From CAYZWU01 sp964482235 (lineage in GTDB: Bacteria; Planctomycetota; B15-G4; CAYZWU01), in the NCBI GenBank assembly GCA_964482235.1, contig CAYZWU010000004.1, forward strand, positions 1-64,000: DNA of 64,000 nucleotides, in the 5' to 3' direction. The position numbers and the translations under genes are program-made. Shown in pieces: positions 18,093 to 27,064 of this stretch; position 1 is the stretch's first letter, and each line of letters begins with the position of its first letter. Below the pieces are notes generated by a model. That model was not told the DNA's origin. It saw only the letters and a list, made by a program, of their open reading frames with translations, and did not search any database.

Positions 18093-18314
18093 GAAAATCT
18101 CCTCTTCTTCATGAGCAGGGCAGCGAGTCAAGTAGCGTTGTTCCCGAAACAATCCGGATTGAATCCTTCTCTGACGGCCCCATTGTCCCGGAAGAAAACG
18201 AGAAATCAACTCCGGCCCTGAGCCCCTCCAGGCAGCCGTGCGGCTCCTTTGACGATGCGGGACAATCGCCGGGCTGAAGCCCGGAAAATGCGTCGGAAAG
18301 TTTCTTTCCAGACC

Positions 18315-18344
18315 TTGAAATCGGGCGCCGGATTATCCTATAGT
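18315..18344 (+). promoter_or_regulatory. Promoter of tRNA-Val
   Basis: TTGAAA (18315-18320), 18-base spacer, TATAGT (18339-18344), with the tRNA starting 20 bases downstream. The spacing and both hexamers are close to the sigma70 consensus. Confidence 0.65.
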
Positions 18345-18363
18345 AGCGAGTCTCTGACAGAAC

Positions 18364-18438
18364 GGGCCGTTAACTCAGCGGTAGAGTGCTATCCTCACAC
18401 GGTAGAAGTCAGTGGTTCAAATCCACTACGGCCCACCA
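18364..18438 (+). tRNA. tRNA-Val (anticodon CAC)
   Basis: Acceptor GGGCCGT pairs with ACGGCCC. The anticodon arm CTATC-CTCACAC-GGTAG gives CAC, reading GUG. The T-arm is AGTGG-TTCAAAT-CCACT. CCA is encoded. Confidence 0.97.
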
Positions 18439-18448
18439 TGTATTGCAC

Positions 18449-18487
18449 AGAGCCCTCAGATCGACATAAGTCGTTGAGGGCTCTTTT
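18449..18487 (+). terminator. Intrinsic terminator of tRNA-Val
   Basis: AGAGCCCTCA (18449-18458) pairs perfectly with TGAGGGCTCT (18475-18484), and T-rich sequence follows. The loop holds an inner 4-bp stem (CGAC/GTCG). Confidence 0.9.
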
Positions 18488-18640
18488 GATTACAGGGGGT
18501 TGACAGATTCAGGCATCTGCCGGCCACTCCAAACCTTCTGCTTTTCTTTCGACTGGATAGTGGTACTCTTGAAGGAAAATCAGCCCGGAGGCGAGCCTGT
18601 GCGCCGGAAGGCGGGGAGACAGAAAGGAGGATCGCGAGAC

Positions 18641-20146
18641 ATGACCGGTATCTGGAAATGCGAGGTTTGCGGTTACGTGCACACCGGGCAGAGGCCGGCC
18701 GAAGACTGCCCGATCTGCGGTGCCGAATGCGGGGCATTCACCGAGATGGCAGGCGCCGTGGCCTCCGTTCCGTCGGCCGGTGTGCCCGGCTCGTGGCGCT
18801 GCAACATCTGCGGATACGTTCACGAGGGGGCCGAGCCGCCCGGCGCATGCCCCGTGTGCGGGGCGGAGAAGAACCTCTTCGAGGAACAAGCGGCGTCCGC
18901 CGTGACAGGCGAGGCTCAGATGGACGCAGGACCGATCGTGATCATCGGCGCCGGCATCGCGGGCATGGCAGCCGCCGAGCAGGCAAGGCTCGCTGCGCCT
19001 GATGTTCCCATCACGCTCGTTTCGGCTGAGCCCGGCCTGCCCTATTACAGGCTGAATCTCACCCGCTTCCTGGCCGGCGAGGTGGACGAGCAGGATCTCG
19101 TGCTGCAGGAGCGCGGCTGGTTCAGCCGGAACCGCATCGACATCATCGAGGCCAGAGCCGACGAGATCGACAGGAACGGACGGCGCGTGCTGCTTCGCGG
19201 CGGGCGGGAAATCGAGTACGAGCGCTTGATCCTTGCGAATGGATCGCACGCCTTCGTGCCTCCCATCCCGGGAACCGGCCTGGATGGAGTCATGATCCTG
19301 CGCACCCTGCAAGACGCCCGCACCATGCTCGGCGAAGTGTCGCGCGTTTCACGTGTCGTCTGCATCGGCGGCGGGCTCCTGGGACTCGAAACTGCCGGTG
19401 CACTCGCGAAGCGCGGCCTCGATGTGACGGTGATCGAAGGAAACAGCGCTCTCTTGCCGCGGCAGCTCACGGAAGAGGCCGGCTTGCGGCTCGTCAGGCA
19501 CGTTCGGGAGACGGGGATCGCCGTGTGCACCAATGCCCGGGTCGCCGAGATCGCGGGCAGCGGCACCGTGAAAGCTGTGCGTCTTCGTGATGGAAGCGAG
19601 CTCCCGGCCGACATGGTCGTACTGGCCACCGGAGTGCGCCCGAACAGCAGCCTTGCGCGGCTGTGCGGTCTCGGCGTGCGCACCGGCGTGGTCGTCGACG
19701 ACAGGATGGTCACGTCCGATCCCGACATCCTGGCCTGCGGCGACGTGGCCGAACATCTCGGCATCCTCTACGGCATCTGGCCTGCCTCTTTCCTGCAGGG
19801 AAATGTGGCGGGATCGAACGCCGTGGGAGGAGGGGCGATATTCAGCGGTTTTCCGCCGTCGAACAGGCTCAAGGTTCTCGATGTCAACCTGTTCAGCATC
19901 GGTCGGTTTCAGCCTCCCGACGCCAGCTACGATGTTTTCGAGGAGGACGAGGAGGGGAGCTACCGCCGTCTCGTGGTGCGCGACGGACGGATCGTGGGTG
20001 CCAACCTTTACGGAGATACGGAACTGGCCGTTCTCGTGAAGGACGCCGTCGAGAACGGTGTACAGGTCGCCGAGCTCCCTGAGCTGCTCGAGCGGCTGCC
20101 CCGGTTTTCCCGTTTTTGCGGTCTGGACGGTGTTGCACCCAGGTAG
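18641..20146 (+). CDS. Double-rubredoxin / FAD-dependent NAD(P)H oxidoreductase fusion
   Basis: 501 residues from ATG 18641, which has AAAGGAGG upstream. Two short rubredoxin-like domains of the rubrerythrin C-terminal type lie at the N-terminus: 'CEVCGYVHTG...CPICGA' and 'CNICGYVHEG...CPVCGA'. Each should bind one Fe(SCys)4 centre. A linker leads to a pyridine-nucleotide-disulfide-oxidoreductase fold: 'VIIGAGIAGMAAAEQ' (FAD), 'LPYYRLNLTRFLAG', 'RVVCIGGGLLGLETAGALAKRGLDV' (NAD(P)H) and 'DILACGDVAEH' (FAD). It resembles NADH:rubredoxin reductase or NirB-like small oxidoreductases. A likely role is passing electrons from NAD(P)H through rubredoxin centres to peroxide or superoxide reductases; no such partner lies nearby. 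Confidence 0.88.
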   Translation: MTGIWKCEVCGYVHTGQRPAEDCPICGAECGAFTEMAGAVASVPSAGVPGSWRCNICGYVHEGAEPPGACPVCGAEKNLFEEQAASAVTGEAQMDAGPIVIIGAGIAGMAAAEQARLAAPDVPITLVSAEPGLPYYRLNLTRFLAGEVDEQDLVLQERGWFSRNRIDIIEARADEIDRNGRRVLLRGGREIEYERLILANGSHAFVPPIPGTGLDGVMILRTLQDARTMLGEVSRVSRVVCIGGGLLGLETAGALAKRGLDVTVIEGNSALLPRQLTEEAGLRLVRHVRETGIAVCTNARVAEIAGSGTVKAVRLRDGSELPADMVVLATGVRPNSSLARLCGLGVRTGVVVDDRMVTSDPDILACGDVAEHLGILYGIWPASFLQGNVAGSNAVGGGAIFSGFPPSNRLKVLDVNLFSIGRFQPPDASYDVFEEDEEGSYRRLVVRDGRIVGANLYGDTELAVLVKDAVENGVQVAELPELLERLPRFSRFCGLDGVAPR

Positions 20147-20399
20147 CGCCTGTATCGATGATGCGACAGCATTTCCGGAGGTGAACCTCGAAAATCGGAT
20201 GAAAAGAGCCTGGCATGCAGGTGTAAGTAGCCAGTTATGCCGCTTGGTTACAGATCGTCATTCCATTGAACTAAAGGCATAGAATTTGCACTCTCCTCAC
20301 GAAAAGTGCTCTATTCTCTTTCTCTTCCCATGAATAGCAGTTGTCAGCTATACGGTTCAAAGGTGATCCGGGCCTGACGGTTGATCGAAGGAGCTTCGC

Positions 20400-22769
20400 T
20401 TGAGTATCCTGAACTGCATCGTAACGTTTTCCCATCCCGCCAAGTTTCCTCATCGTTTGTCCGGACTGCTGGGGTGGATGATCCACCCTCTGCACCTGCT
20501 CGTGCTCTTGTTCGGCTTCGTGGTGTTTGTTTCTTCTGCCTCAGCGCAGCCGGATCCCCGGTCAAAAGCGGGTGGCCCTCCTCCAACGAGCCCGGAACGC
20601 CTCCCGCAAGGCATCTCCCGCGAAGAGATGTGGCCGGCTCCCACTGCCGAGGACTGGAAGCGTCCCTGCCTCATCAAGTGGCAGCGGTCCTGGGCGGATG
20701 CGCTGGAGGTCTCCCGCGAGACGGGCAAGCCGATTCTTGTCTGCGTCAGCATGGACGGCGAGATTGCCAGCGAGCATTACGCCGGCATACGCTACCGCGA
20801 TCCCGGGATCGCCAGGCTCTACGAACCCTACGTGTGCGTCATCGCATCGGTCTACCGCCACACTCCCCGGGATCATGACGAGCAGGGCAACCGGATCCCC
20901 TGTCCCCGCTTCGGCACGGTCACCTGCGGCGAGCACATCGCGATCGAGCCGGTTCTCTACAAGGACTATTTCGAGGGGCAGCGTATCGCCCCGCGGCACA
21001 TCGCCGTCGAGACCGACGGTTCGGAAACCTACGACATCTTCTATGCATGGGACACCGATTCGGTTTTCACCACGATTCGCGACGACATCGCTCGAAGGCC
21101 GGAGATTCCGCGGAACATCGTCCGCGGCGACCGGCCGATCGTGGAGCGGGTGGCAAGCCGCGATATCGCGGACCGTCTCGCCGTGGAAGCCGCGTACAAG
21201 GAGGGGGACCGAGGCATGAAGCGCGTTCTCCTCGAGGCGGCGATCGAGCACCCCGAGGCGGCTCAGATCGATCTCCTGCGCCAGGCGGTTTTCGGTTTCG
21301 ATATCGAGCTGAGCCGGCTGGCCCGGATCGCCCTGTCCAAGTCGGAGTCCGTGTCGGCGTACAAGCTCATCGCCGAAGCGCTTCGCGTTCCGATGGAAGC
21401 CGAGGAGCGGGATTCGCTGATCAGGGCGTTGGCGCGCATCGGCGAATCTTCACCGCGGGCGCGGATGCTGGCCGTCGTTCACCAGGGGCTGACCGCCGGC
21501 TCGGGCGCGATCGATGTGGTCGAATGGGCGAAGGCGCTCGACGATGCCGGATCGGACGAAACCCCTCTTGATCGCGCCGCCCTGGAGGATCGAATCGCGA
21601 ACCAGACCGCCGCGTTCACATCGAACGATCCCGGAATGCTCATCGATCTCGCCGAAGCTTTCCTCATCCTCGCCTACGACCAGCGCGAAACGGAACCGAG
21701 GTATGCCGAGTACCTGTTCAAGGACGCGCGCCAGGTTGGGCTGGAAGCAGAGAAGCAGGGAGGAGAGGGGTGGCGCATGCATGCGGCCATCGCCCTCTCG
21801 AACTACCACCTGGGAAACAAGGAGGCCGCTTATGCCCGCAGCGGATCCGCTGTGGCCGACATGCCGCCCGGGGAGCCCGGATGGGACGCTGTTGCCGTTC
21901 TGGAGATTTTCGCCGAAGCGCGCTGGAAGGCCATTGCCGGGGCGGTGAAGGATCTGCGGGACTGGGAGGCATGGTCCCTGGCGTTCCAGGGAACCGGGAA
22001 ATGGCTTGCCGATGTGAACGCCGCCTACTCGGTTCTCGAGCACCATCCTCTTTCTCGTGATGAGCACTTTTCAGCCCACTACGATTTCTTGAAGATACTG
22101 GAAGCGACCGGTCACGCCGCGCGGATTCTCGATGCAGGCCTCGCCCGCTTCCCGGACTCCAATGCTCTCCACTACAGGCTGCGAGGTCGGATTCTCAGGG
22201 AGAAGGGAGTGGACGGGCTCGAAACGGTGTACGCCGAGATGCTTCGAAAGGCGCAAGCAACCACGAACCTGGAATGGTATGCAGGATATGCCTCCATCGT
22301 GGCCGCGGAGTTTCACCGACGCCGGAACAGGGACACGCAGTCCCTTGACGCCTACAACAGGGCCATCGAATATTTCGAGCGCTGGATCCAGGGATTCCCG
22401 GACGAACGCGCAAGCGCCGACCACTACGTGGCCCTCGCCATTGCGGGGCGTGCACGGATGTCGCTGGAACGCCAAAAGTACGAGAGCGCACTCGAGGAAC
22501 TGCTCGCGTGCTTCAAGCGGAAACCCGATGCCGCTGCCACGCTGGACGGGCTCAACATCTCGGCCGTCGACACGGCGCGCATGCTGCTTCAGCGCCTCAG
22601 GAGCCAGGGCCGGGAGGAGCTTGCATCCCGGCTGCAGGCCGCCCTCGACCAGCTAGATCCGGAGCTCCTGCGACTGCCCGCCTACGACGAGGGCGAGGGT
22701 CCCAGACGCCCCTCAGGGGAGAGGGGCCAAGGGCGACGCGGGCGTGGGCGTCCACGGCGCGGCGGGTAG
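20400..22769 (+). CDS. Exported thioredoxin-fold protein with TPR-like C-terminus
   Basis: 789 residues from a TTG start at 20400 with AAGGAG at 20388-20393; ATG 20478 is an alternative that would begin directly at the hydrophobic segment. A signal sequence ends near 'FVSSASAQ'. Residues about 80-230 look like a thioredoxin-fold domain ('WADALEVSRETGKPILVCVSMDGE') but the CxxC active site is missing; later Cys residues occur in 'CPRFGTVTCGEH'. The remainder is all-helical with TPR-like pairs, and it ends in a Gly/Arg-rich tail. I recognise no named family. It is probably a periplasmic scaffold or a non-redox thioredoxin-like sensor (inference). The upstream gap 20147-20399 has no clear gene or promoter. 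Confidence 0.75.
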   Translation: MSILNCIVTFSHPAKFPHRLSGLLGWMIHPLHLLVLLFGFVVFVSSASAQPDPRSKAGGPPPTSPERLPQGISREEMWPAPTAEDWKRPCLIKWQRSWADALEVSRETGKPILVCVSMDGEIASEHYAGIRYRDPGIARLYEPYVCVIASVYRHTPRDHDEQGNRIPCPRFGTVTCGEHIAIEPVLYKDYFEGQRIAPRHIAVETDGSETYDIFYAWDTDSVFTTIRDDIARRPEIPRNIVRGDRPIVERVASRDIADRLAVEAAYKEGDRGMKRVLLEAAIEHPEAAQIDLLRQAVFGFDIELSRLARIALSKSESVSAYKLIAEALRVPMEAEERDSLIRALARIGESSPRARMLAVVHQGLTAGSGAIDVVEWAKALDDAGSDETPLDRAALEDRIANQTAAFTSNDPGMLIDLAEAFLILAYDQRETEPRYAEYLFKDARQVGLEAEKQGGEGWRMHAAIALSNYHLGNKEAAYARSGSAVADMPPGEPGWDAVAVLEIFAEARWKAIAGAVKDLRDWEAWSLAFQGTGKWLADVNAAYSVLEHHPLSRDEHFSAHYDFLKILEATGHAARILDAGLARFPDSNALHYRLRGRILREKGVDGLETVYAEMLRKAQATTNLEWYAGYASIVAAEFHRRRNRDTQSLDAYNRAIEYFERWIQGFPDERASADHYVALAIAGRARMSLERQKYESALEELLACFKRKPDAAATLDGLNISAVDTARMLLQRLRSQGREELASRLQAALDQLDPELLRLPAYDEGEGPRRPSGERGQGRRGRGRPRRGG

Positions 22770-22866
22770 GAAATGTGGACGCGCTCTTCAGACCTCGATC
22801 ATGATCTGGCAATGAGAATTGGCCGGTCATCTGAAAGGCAAGCGTACGGCCAAGCGGGACCTAATC

Positions 22867-24135
22867 TCAGCTCCTGAAGATCACGGACTCCTTGCTGAAC
22901 ATCCTGGCCGTCAGCACGGTGGACAGGACGGCCAGGGCGGCGGTGGAGACGAGGGCCACGGCGTAGAAGTCCCACATGTAGTTTTCCTTGAGGAACTCCC
23001 GCATCAGCATGGAGATGTTGAGGATCGGGATCAGGGCATTGGCCGGCGTCATCTCGAACTCGGGAATCAGCGACATGATCGCCGGCAGGATCAGCACGAT
23101 CTGGATCGGCGTGGCGTAGTTCTGCGCCTCCTTGAACGACTTGGCGTAGATCGAGATCGCCAGAAGCACCGAGGCAAAGATAGCGGCCAGGGGTAGAAAG
23201 AGTGTGAAAGAGAGGACGAGCGACGTGACGCTGAAGCTGAGAGCCGAGATCTCGGCCGGCAGGGCGCCGCTCGTGAATGTCACGGCCATGGCCACCAGGC
23301 TCAGCAGGGAAGCCACGATGCTGGTCACCATGATCACCAAGAACTTCCCTAGCGAGAGCTCGGCCCTTCCCACGGGCGCCAGCAGGAGAGTCTCCAGCGT
23401 GAACCGCTCCTTTTCCCCGGCACCGAGATCGATAGCCGGATAGAGCCCGCCCATGAAGGCGAAGAGGATGATCAGGTAGGGGAAGAAGCTGGCGAAGAAG
23501 GCCTGCCCCCGCTCCTCCACGCTGGCGAGATCCTGGGCATTGACCGCGAAGGGCTCCACGAAGGCGCGGTCGTAGTTCTTTGTCTTCAGGCGCGTGTCCA
23601 GCACCTCGTCGCGGTACTCCTTGACCTTCTCCTCGATCCGGTCGCTGCACTCCTTGGACATGGGGATGGTGGAGATGTAGAGGATCTTGACGAAGGAGCT
23701 GATGTACGACGCCGCCTCGTCGTCGAAAACGCACCTCGAGAAGCTCGTGGGGATCTCCACGGCAGCCTGGATCGAGCGGTTCTCCAGGGCCGCCTTGACC
23801 CTGTCAGCCAGAGGATCGGGGGAGTTCGGGTCCTCCTTGTAATCAGAACCCGGATCGATCTCGTCGATCGGAACGATCTCGAGGAGGTCGATGGTGTGCA
23901 GGCGGTCGCTGAGCTCCTTCAGGCGCGGCTGCTCGTCGAAGTTGACCAGCACCGCCTTGACGGTCTGCTGCTTCTGCGCCTCCCTGACCTGCGTGGTGAA
24001 GTGGAAGATCCCGATCATCAGTCCGGGGATCAGGACGACGGGCATGAGGAGCATGAAGATCAGCGTCTTGCGATCGCGAAGAACATCCACCATCTCCTTC
24101 CTGAACACCATGAACACTTTCCGGAAGGAGATCAC
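22867..24135 (-). CDS. ABC-2 type transporter permease (NatB-like)
   Basis: 422 residues. One N-terminal helix ('LIFMLLMPVVLIPGLMIGIF') precedes a large extracytoplasmic region (about residues 45-190), then a cluster of about five helices near the C-terminus, with 'GLYPAIDLGAGEKERFTLETLLLAP' between. This layout is that of NatB/CcmB-type Na+ or drug export permeases. The GTG start at 24135 overlaps the stop of the ATPase gene, so the two subunits are translationally coupled and form an exporter. The substrate is unknown. Confidence 0.87.
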   Translation of the reverse strand: MISFRKVFMVFRKEMVDVLRDRKTLIFMLLMPVVLIPGLMIGIFHFTTQVREAQKQQTVKAVLVNFDEQPRLKELSDRLHTIDLLEIVPIDEIDPGSDYKEDPNSPDPLADRVKAALENRSIQAAVEIPTSFSRCVFDDEAASYISSFVKILYISTIPMSKECSDRIEEKVKEYRDEVLDTRLKTKNYDRAFVEPFAVNAQDLASVEERGQAFFASFFPYLIILFAFMGGLYPAIDLGAGEKERFTLETLLLAPVGRAELSLGKFLVIMVTSIVASLLSLVAMAVTFTSGALPAEISALSFSVTSLVLSFTLFLPLAAIFASVLLAISIYAKSFKEAQNYATPIQIVLILPAIMSLIPEFEMTPANALIPILNISMLMREFLKENYMWDFYAVALVSTAALAVLSTVLTARMFSKESVIFRS

Positions 24136-24875
24136 TTGTCTTCTCCAATCATCTTGATGAAGGAATCCTCCAGGTCGCCGCCGTAACGGCTCTTGATCTC
24201 ATCCGCCGTCGCCTCGAGGAGGATCCGGCCCTTGTGGATGATGGCGATTCTGTCGGAGAGCTTCTCGGCCTCGGCCATGATGTGGGTGGAAAGAACGACG
24301 CACCGGCCGCGGGTCCGGCAGTCGCGAATAAAATCCACGATCGTTCTCTGGGTCAGGACATCGAGCCCCGTGGTGGGCTCGTCGAAGATGATCACCGCCG
24401 GATCGTGGAAGATCGTCCGGGCGATGGAGACCTTCTGCTTCATCCCCTGGGAGAGCTTGTCGCACCGCCTTCTCTTGAAGTCGTGCATGTCGAGGAGGGT
24501 GAAGACCTCTTCGAGCCGGGCCTCGATCTGCTCCGGTTTCATCGAGTAGAGCCGGCCGAAGTAGGTGAGAACCTCCCGCGGCGTGAGCCGACCGTAGATC
24601 CCCGTGTTCCCCGAGAGAAATCCGATCGACCGCCTCACCAGGGACGGTTTCGCCACGAGGTCGTGCCCGGCCACCCTGGCCGTGCCGGACGTCGGTTTGA
24701 GCACGGTGGCGATCATGCGCAAGGTGGTGGTCTTGCCGGCCCCGTTGGGCCCGAGAAGAGCAAAGATCTCACCCGGCGCGCAATGGAACGAAACCTCCGA
24801 AACAGCGCGGACACCGTTTTTCCGGCCGTCCTGGAACACCTTGGTGAGACCGATGACTTCGATTGATTTTTCCAT
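24132..24875 (-). CDS. ABC transporter ATP-binding protein (NatA-like)
   Basis: 247 residues from ATG 24875. Walker A is 'LLGPNGAGKTTTLRMI', the signature is 'LSQGMKQKVSIAR', Walker B is 'VIIFDEPTTGLD', and the H-loop is 'VLSTHIM'. It belongs to the export-type family with NatA and CcmA and drives the adjacent permease. The open frame extends upstream to 25016, but that part does not look like family sequence, so the later ATG is preferred. No strong ribosome binding site is seen. Confidence 0.92.
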   Translation of the reverse strand: MEKSIEVIGLTKVFQDGRKNGVRAVSEVSFHCAPGEIFALLGPNGAGKTTTLRMIATVLKPTSGTARVAGHDLVAKPSLVRRSIGFLSGNTGIYGRLTPREVLTYFGRLYSMKPEQIEARLEEVFTLLDMHDFKRRRCDKLSQGMKQKVSIARTIFHDPAVIIFDEPTTGLDVLTQRTIVDFIRDCRTRGRCVVLSTHIMAEAEKLSDRIAIIHKGRILLEATADEIKSRYGGDLEDSFIKMIGEDK

Positions 24876-25187
24876 GGTCGACAGATAACACCCCGCTGAA
24901 AAAGCCGCTCGGCCGGGAATCCTCTCCTTGCGCAGCCTGCCCCGGCAAATCCGCCCGTTTGCCGGATTCCGGAGCCTCGATTCCGAGGAGAAGAGGACCT
25001 TTCCTACTCGAAGCACTTTAGCAATGGGCTCTTAAGAACTCGAACCGAATTTGAGAAAAGAAAAAAAATAATGGGGTTTCTGTGCTATCCCACTAGAATA
25101 TCTGGCTTGATATCCAGGAAGCCGGAAGCATTGCCGGGTGATGCATCTTTTTTCAGACCCAGATCAAAGGTAAGCGAGGAGTCTCTG
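24876..25187. other. Intergenic region between natA and the nifU-like gene
   Basis: 312 bp separating divergent genes. It contains an A-rich stretch (25056-25070). An in-frame extension of the nifU-like gene is open from 25071 but does not resemble the family. I see no convincing promoter, hairpin or small gene, though promoters for both divergent genes must lie here. Confidence 0.4.
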
Positions 25188-25406
25188 ATGCGTGAAAAAG
25201 TTGAGAAGGTGATTGAGGAGATTCGTCCCATGCTGCAGATGGATGGCGGCGACATCGAGCTCGTTGATGTGGTGGACGGCGTGGTGAAGGTTCGCCTCAA
25301 GGGCGCCTGCAGCGGCTGCCCCGGCGCCGTGTATACCTTGAAGAACGGCGTGGAGCAGCGCCTGAAGTCGCAGATTCCCGAAGTCAAGTCCGTCGAGGCT
25401 GTCTGA
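25188..25406 (+). CDS. NifU C-terminal-domain iron-sulfur scaffold protein
   Basis: 72 residues from ATG 25188 (GAGGAG upstream). It is the stand-alone NifU-like domain: 'IRPMLQMDGGDIELVDVVDG' and the cluster-binding 'GACSGCPGAVYTLKNGVE' with Cys-x2-Cys. It assembles or carries a [4Fe-4S] cluster. It sits 14 bp before nadA, whose product is a [4Fe-4S] enzyme, so it may mature NadA (inference). Confidence 0.93.
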   Translation: MREKVEKVIEEIRPMLQMDGGDIELVDVVDGVVKVRLKGACSGCPGAVYTLKNGVEQRLKSQIPEVKSVEAV

Positions 25407-25420
25407 CAGGATAAGTTCCG

Positions 25421-26488
25421 ATGACCAGGAAAATCGATGTCGTCGAGCGCGAAGCCGCGCAAAAAGCCAGGATTGCAGAGATCAAGGAGGAGCTGGGAGC
25501 CTCTCTCCTGATACTCGGGCATCAGTACCAGAGACTCTCCGTGCTGGAGTTCGCCGATTACATCGGCGACTCCTACGCCCTGGCAGCCAAGGCGGCCGCA
25601 TCCTCGGGTGCGCGGAAGATCGTGTTCTGCGGCGTCGAATTCATGGCGGAAAGCGCCGCCATTCTCGGTTCGGAGGGGCAGTCTGTCTTCCATCCCGATC
25701 GCAGGGCAGGCTGTCCCATGGCCGACATGGCCAGCCTGGAGGAGGCGGAGCTCGCTTTCGAGGAAACCGCGTCCAGGACGGGCGGGAAAGTGATCCCCCT
25801 GGTCTACATGAACTCCACGGCCGAGGTGAAGGCTTTCTGCGGCCGCAACGGCGGGCTGGTCTGCACCTCCTCCAATGCCGGCCAGGCGATGAAGTGGGCC
25901 TTCGAGCGCGGCGACACCGTCCTCTTCATGCCCGACGAGCATCTGGGCGTGAACACGTCCGATGCGCTCGGCATCCCCGAGTCGGCTCGCACGATCTTCG
26001 ATCCCACGAGCGATGGTGGGGGAGAGGGATTTCAGCCGGATCCCTCGACAAGGGTGGTGCTCTGGAAAGGCTACTGCCATGTGCATACCTTTTTTACACC
26101 CGAACAGATGGAGCAGGCCAGGACAGAGCATCCCGGGTGCCTCCTCGTCGTTCATCCCGAGTGCCCGAGCCCGGTCACGGCTCTGGCCGACGGTGTGGGA
26201 TCCACCTCCAAGATCGTGAGCTTTGTCGACGAGGCGCCTGACGGTGCAACGATCGTCGTCGGAACGGAGATCAACCTGGTCGAACGGTTGGCGCTTCAGT
26301 ACGAGGGGAAGAAACGCGTGCTCCCCCTGGCCCGGTCTTTCTGTCCGAACATGTTCAAGATCAACCTGTTCAACCTCAGAGAGACGCTGGAGAACCTGGA
26401 TACCCCCCAGTTCGAGGTCGCCGTTCCCGATGCTGTTGCAGCGGACTCGCGCAAGGCGCTTCAGAGGATGCTCGAGGTCAGCTCTTGA
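25421..26488 (+). CDS. nadA: Quinolinate synthase A
   Basis: 355 residues. It condenses iminoaspartate with dihydroxyacetone phosphate to quinolinate for NAD synthesis, using an oxygen-sensitive [4Fe-4S] cluster. Motifs: 'ILGHQYQRLSVLEFADYIGDSYALA', 'CGVEFMAESAAIL', 'AGCPMADM', 'VCTSSNAG', 'MPDEHLGVNT' and 'VVHPECPSPV'; these contain the cysteines expected for cluster ligation. nadB and nadC are not in the window. The stop codon lies inside the -35 box of the next promoter. Confidence 0.96.
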   Translation: MTRKIDVVEREAAQKARIAEIKEELGASLLILGHQYQRLSVLEFADYIGDSYALAAKAAASSGARKIVFCGVEFMAESAAILGSEGQSVFHPDRRAGCPMADMASLEEAELAFEETASRTGGKVIPLVYMNSTAEVKAFCGRNGGLVCTSSNAGQAMKWAFERGDTVLFMPDEHLGVNTSDALGIPESARTIFDPTSDGGGEGFQPDPSTRVVLWKGYCHVHTFFTPEQMEQARTEHPGCLLVVHPECPSPVTALADGVGSTSKIVSFVDEAPDGATIVVGTEINLVERLALQYEGKKRVLPLARSFCPNMFKINLFNLRETLENLDTPQFEVAVPDAVAADSRKALQRMLEVSS

Positions 26489-26513
26489 CACCCCTTTCGA
26501 GTCTCCCTACAAT
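26485..26513 (+). promoter_or_regulatory. Strong sigma70-type promoter for the cobalamin riboswitch transcript
   Basis: TTGACA (26485-26490) and TACAAT (26508-26513) with a 17-base spacer, nearly perfect consensus. The -35 box overlaps the nadA stop codon. Transcription would begin near 26520, about 90 bases before the riboswitch core. Confidence 0.75.
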
Positions 26514-26608
26514 CCCTCCCAGTTGTTTTACATTTTGACAGCCCCTGAACAGCGTAGCTCTTGACCATTCTGCCGGCCCTTCGGGGTAATCCCGGTCGAG
26601 GCTGCAAG

Positions 26609-26780
26609 GGGCGAGGTGTAGGGAAGATGGTGCAAATCCATCGCGGACCCGCCGCTGTAATTGGTGACGAGGGCTGCCTGTACGCCACTGCCTGCTGAGC
26701 CCGTGGACGAGTCCACAGGAGCTCGGGGTGGGAAGGCGCAGCCCGAGAACGACCCATAAGCCAGAAAACCTGCCTCGCCC
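26609..26780 (+). ncRNA. Cobalamin (adenosylcobalamin) riboswitch
   Basis: Closing stem P1 pairs GGGCGAGG (26609-26616) with CCTCGCCC (26773-26780). Inside are the conserved core elements: GGGAAGATGGTGCAAATCC, a GCGGACCCGCCGCTGTAA stretch, GCCACTGCC, a GGGAAGGCGC segment, and the B12 box AAGCCAGAAAACCTGCC near 26758-26774. This is the standard cobalamin aptamer. It lies about 284 bases before the beta-propeller gene at 27065. No clear rho-independent expression platform was found between 26781 and 27064, so translational control or a longer switching region is possible. Confidence 0.93.
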
Positions 26781-27064
26781 TGTCAGTCACTGGAACTTCG
26801 TGGATCGAGTGAAGTGATATGGAACAGGCACCAGGATCCTACCTGCAAACCGTCCGAGTGGAATCCCCCGCACCGCGAGAGAGCAGACCTTGTCCGGCTC
26901 TCGATGCGCCCGCCGGTCGCCGATTCCCCTGTTCTTCCTTCTTCCTCACGATCGCTTGCGTGTACCGGTAGATACTGATCTGCAGAATCTCCGGCGCACA
27001 CGGTGACTGATCCGGCTGAAGCGGGCTGTCGCGACACGGTCCCTTTTTACCGCAAGGAGGAAGA

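Noticed and set aside
17181..18221. A 346-codon plus-strand open frame over the beta-helix gene
   Set aside because: The opposite strand has a signal peptide, ribosome binding site and regular beta-helix repeats; the plus-strand translation is compositionally biased.
26819..26971. A 50-codon open frame between the cobalamin riboswitch and the propeller gene
   Set aside because: The ribosome binding site is weak and there is no recognisable feature; it more likely belongs to the 5' leader.
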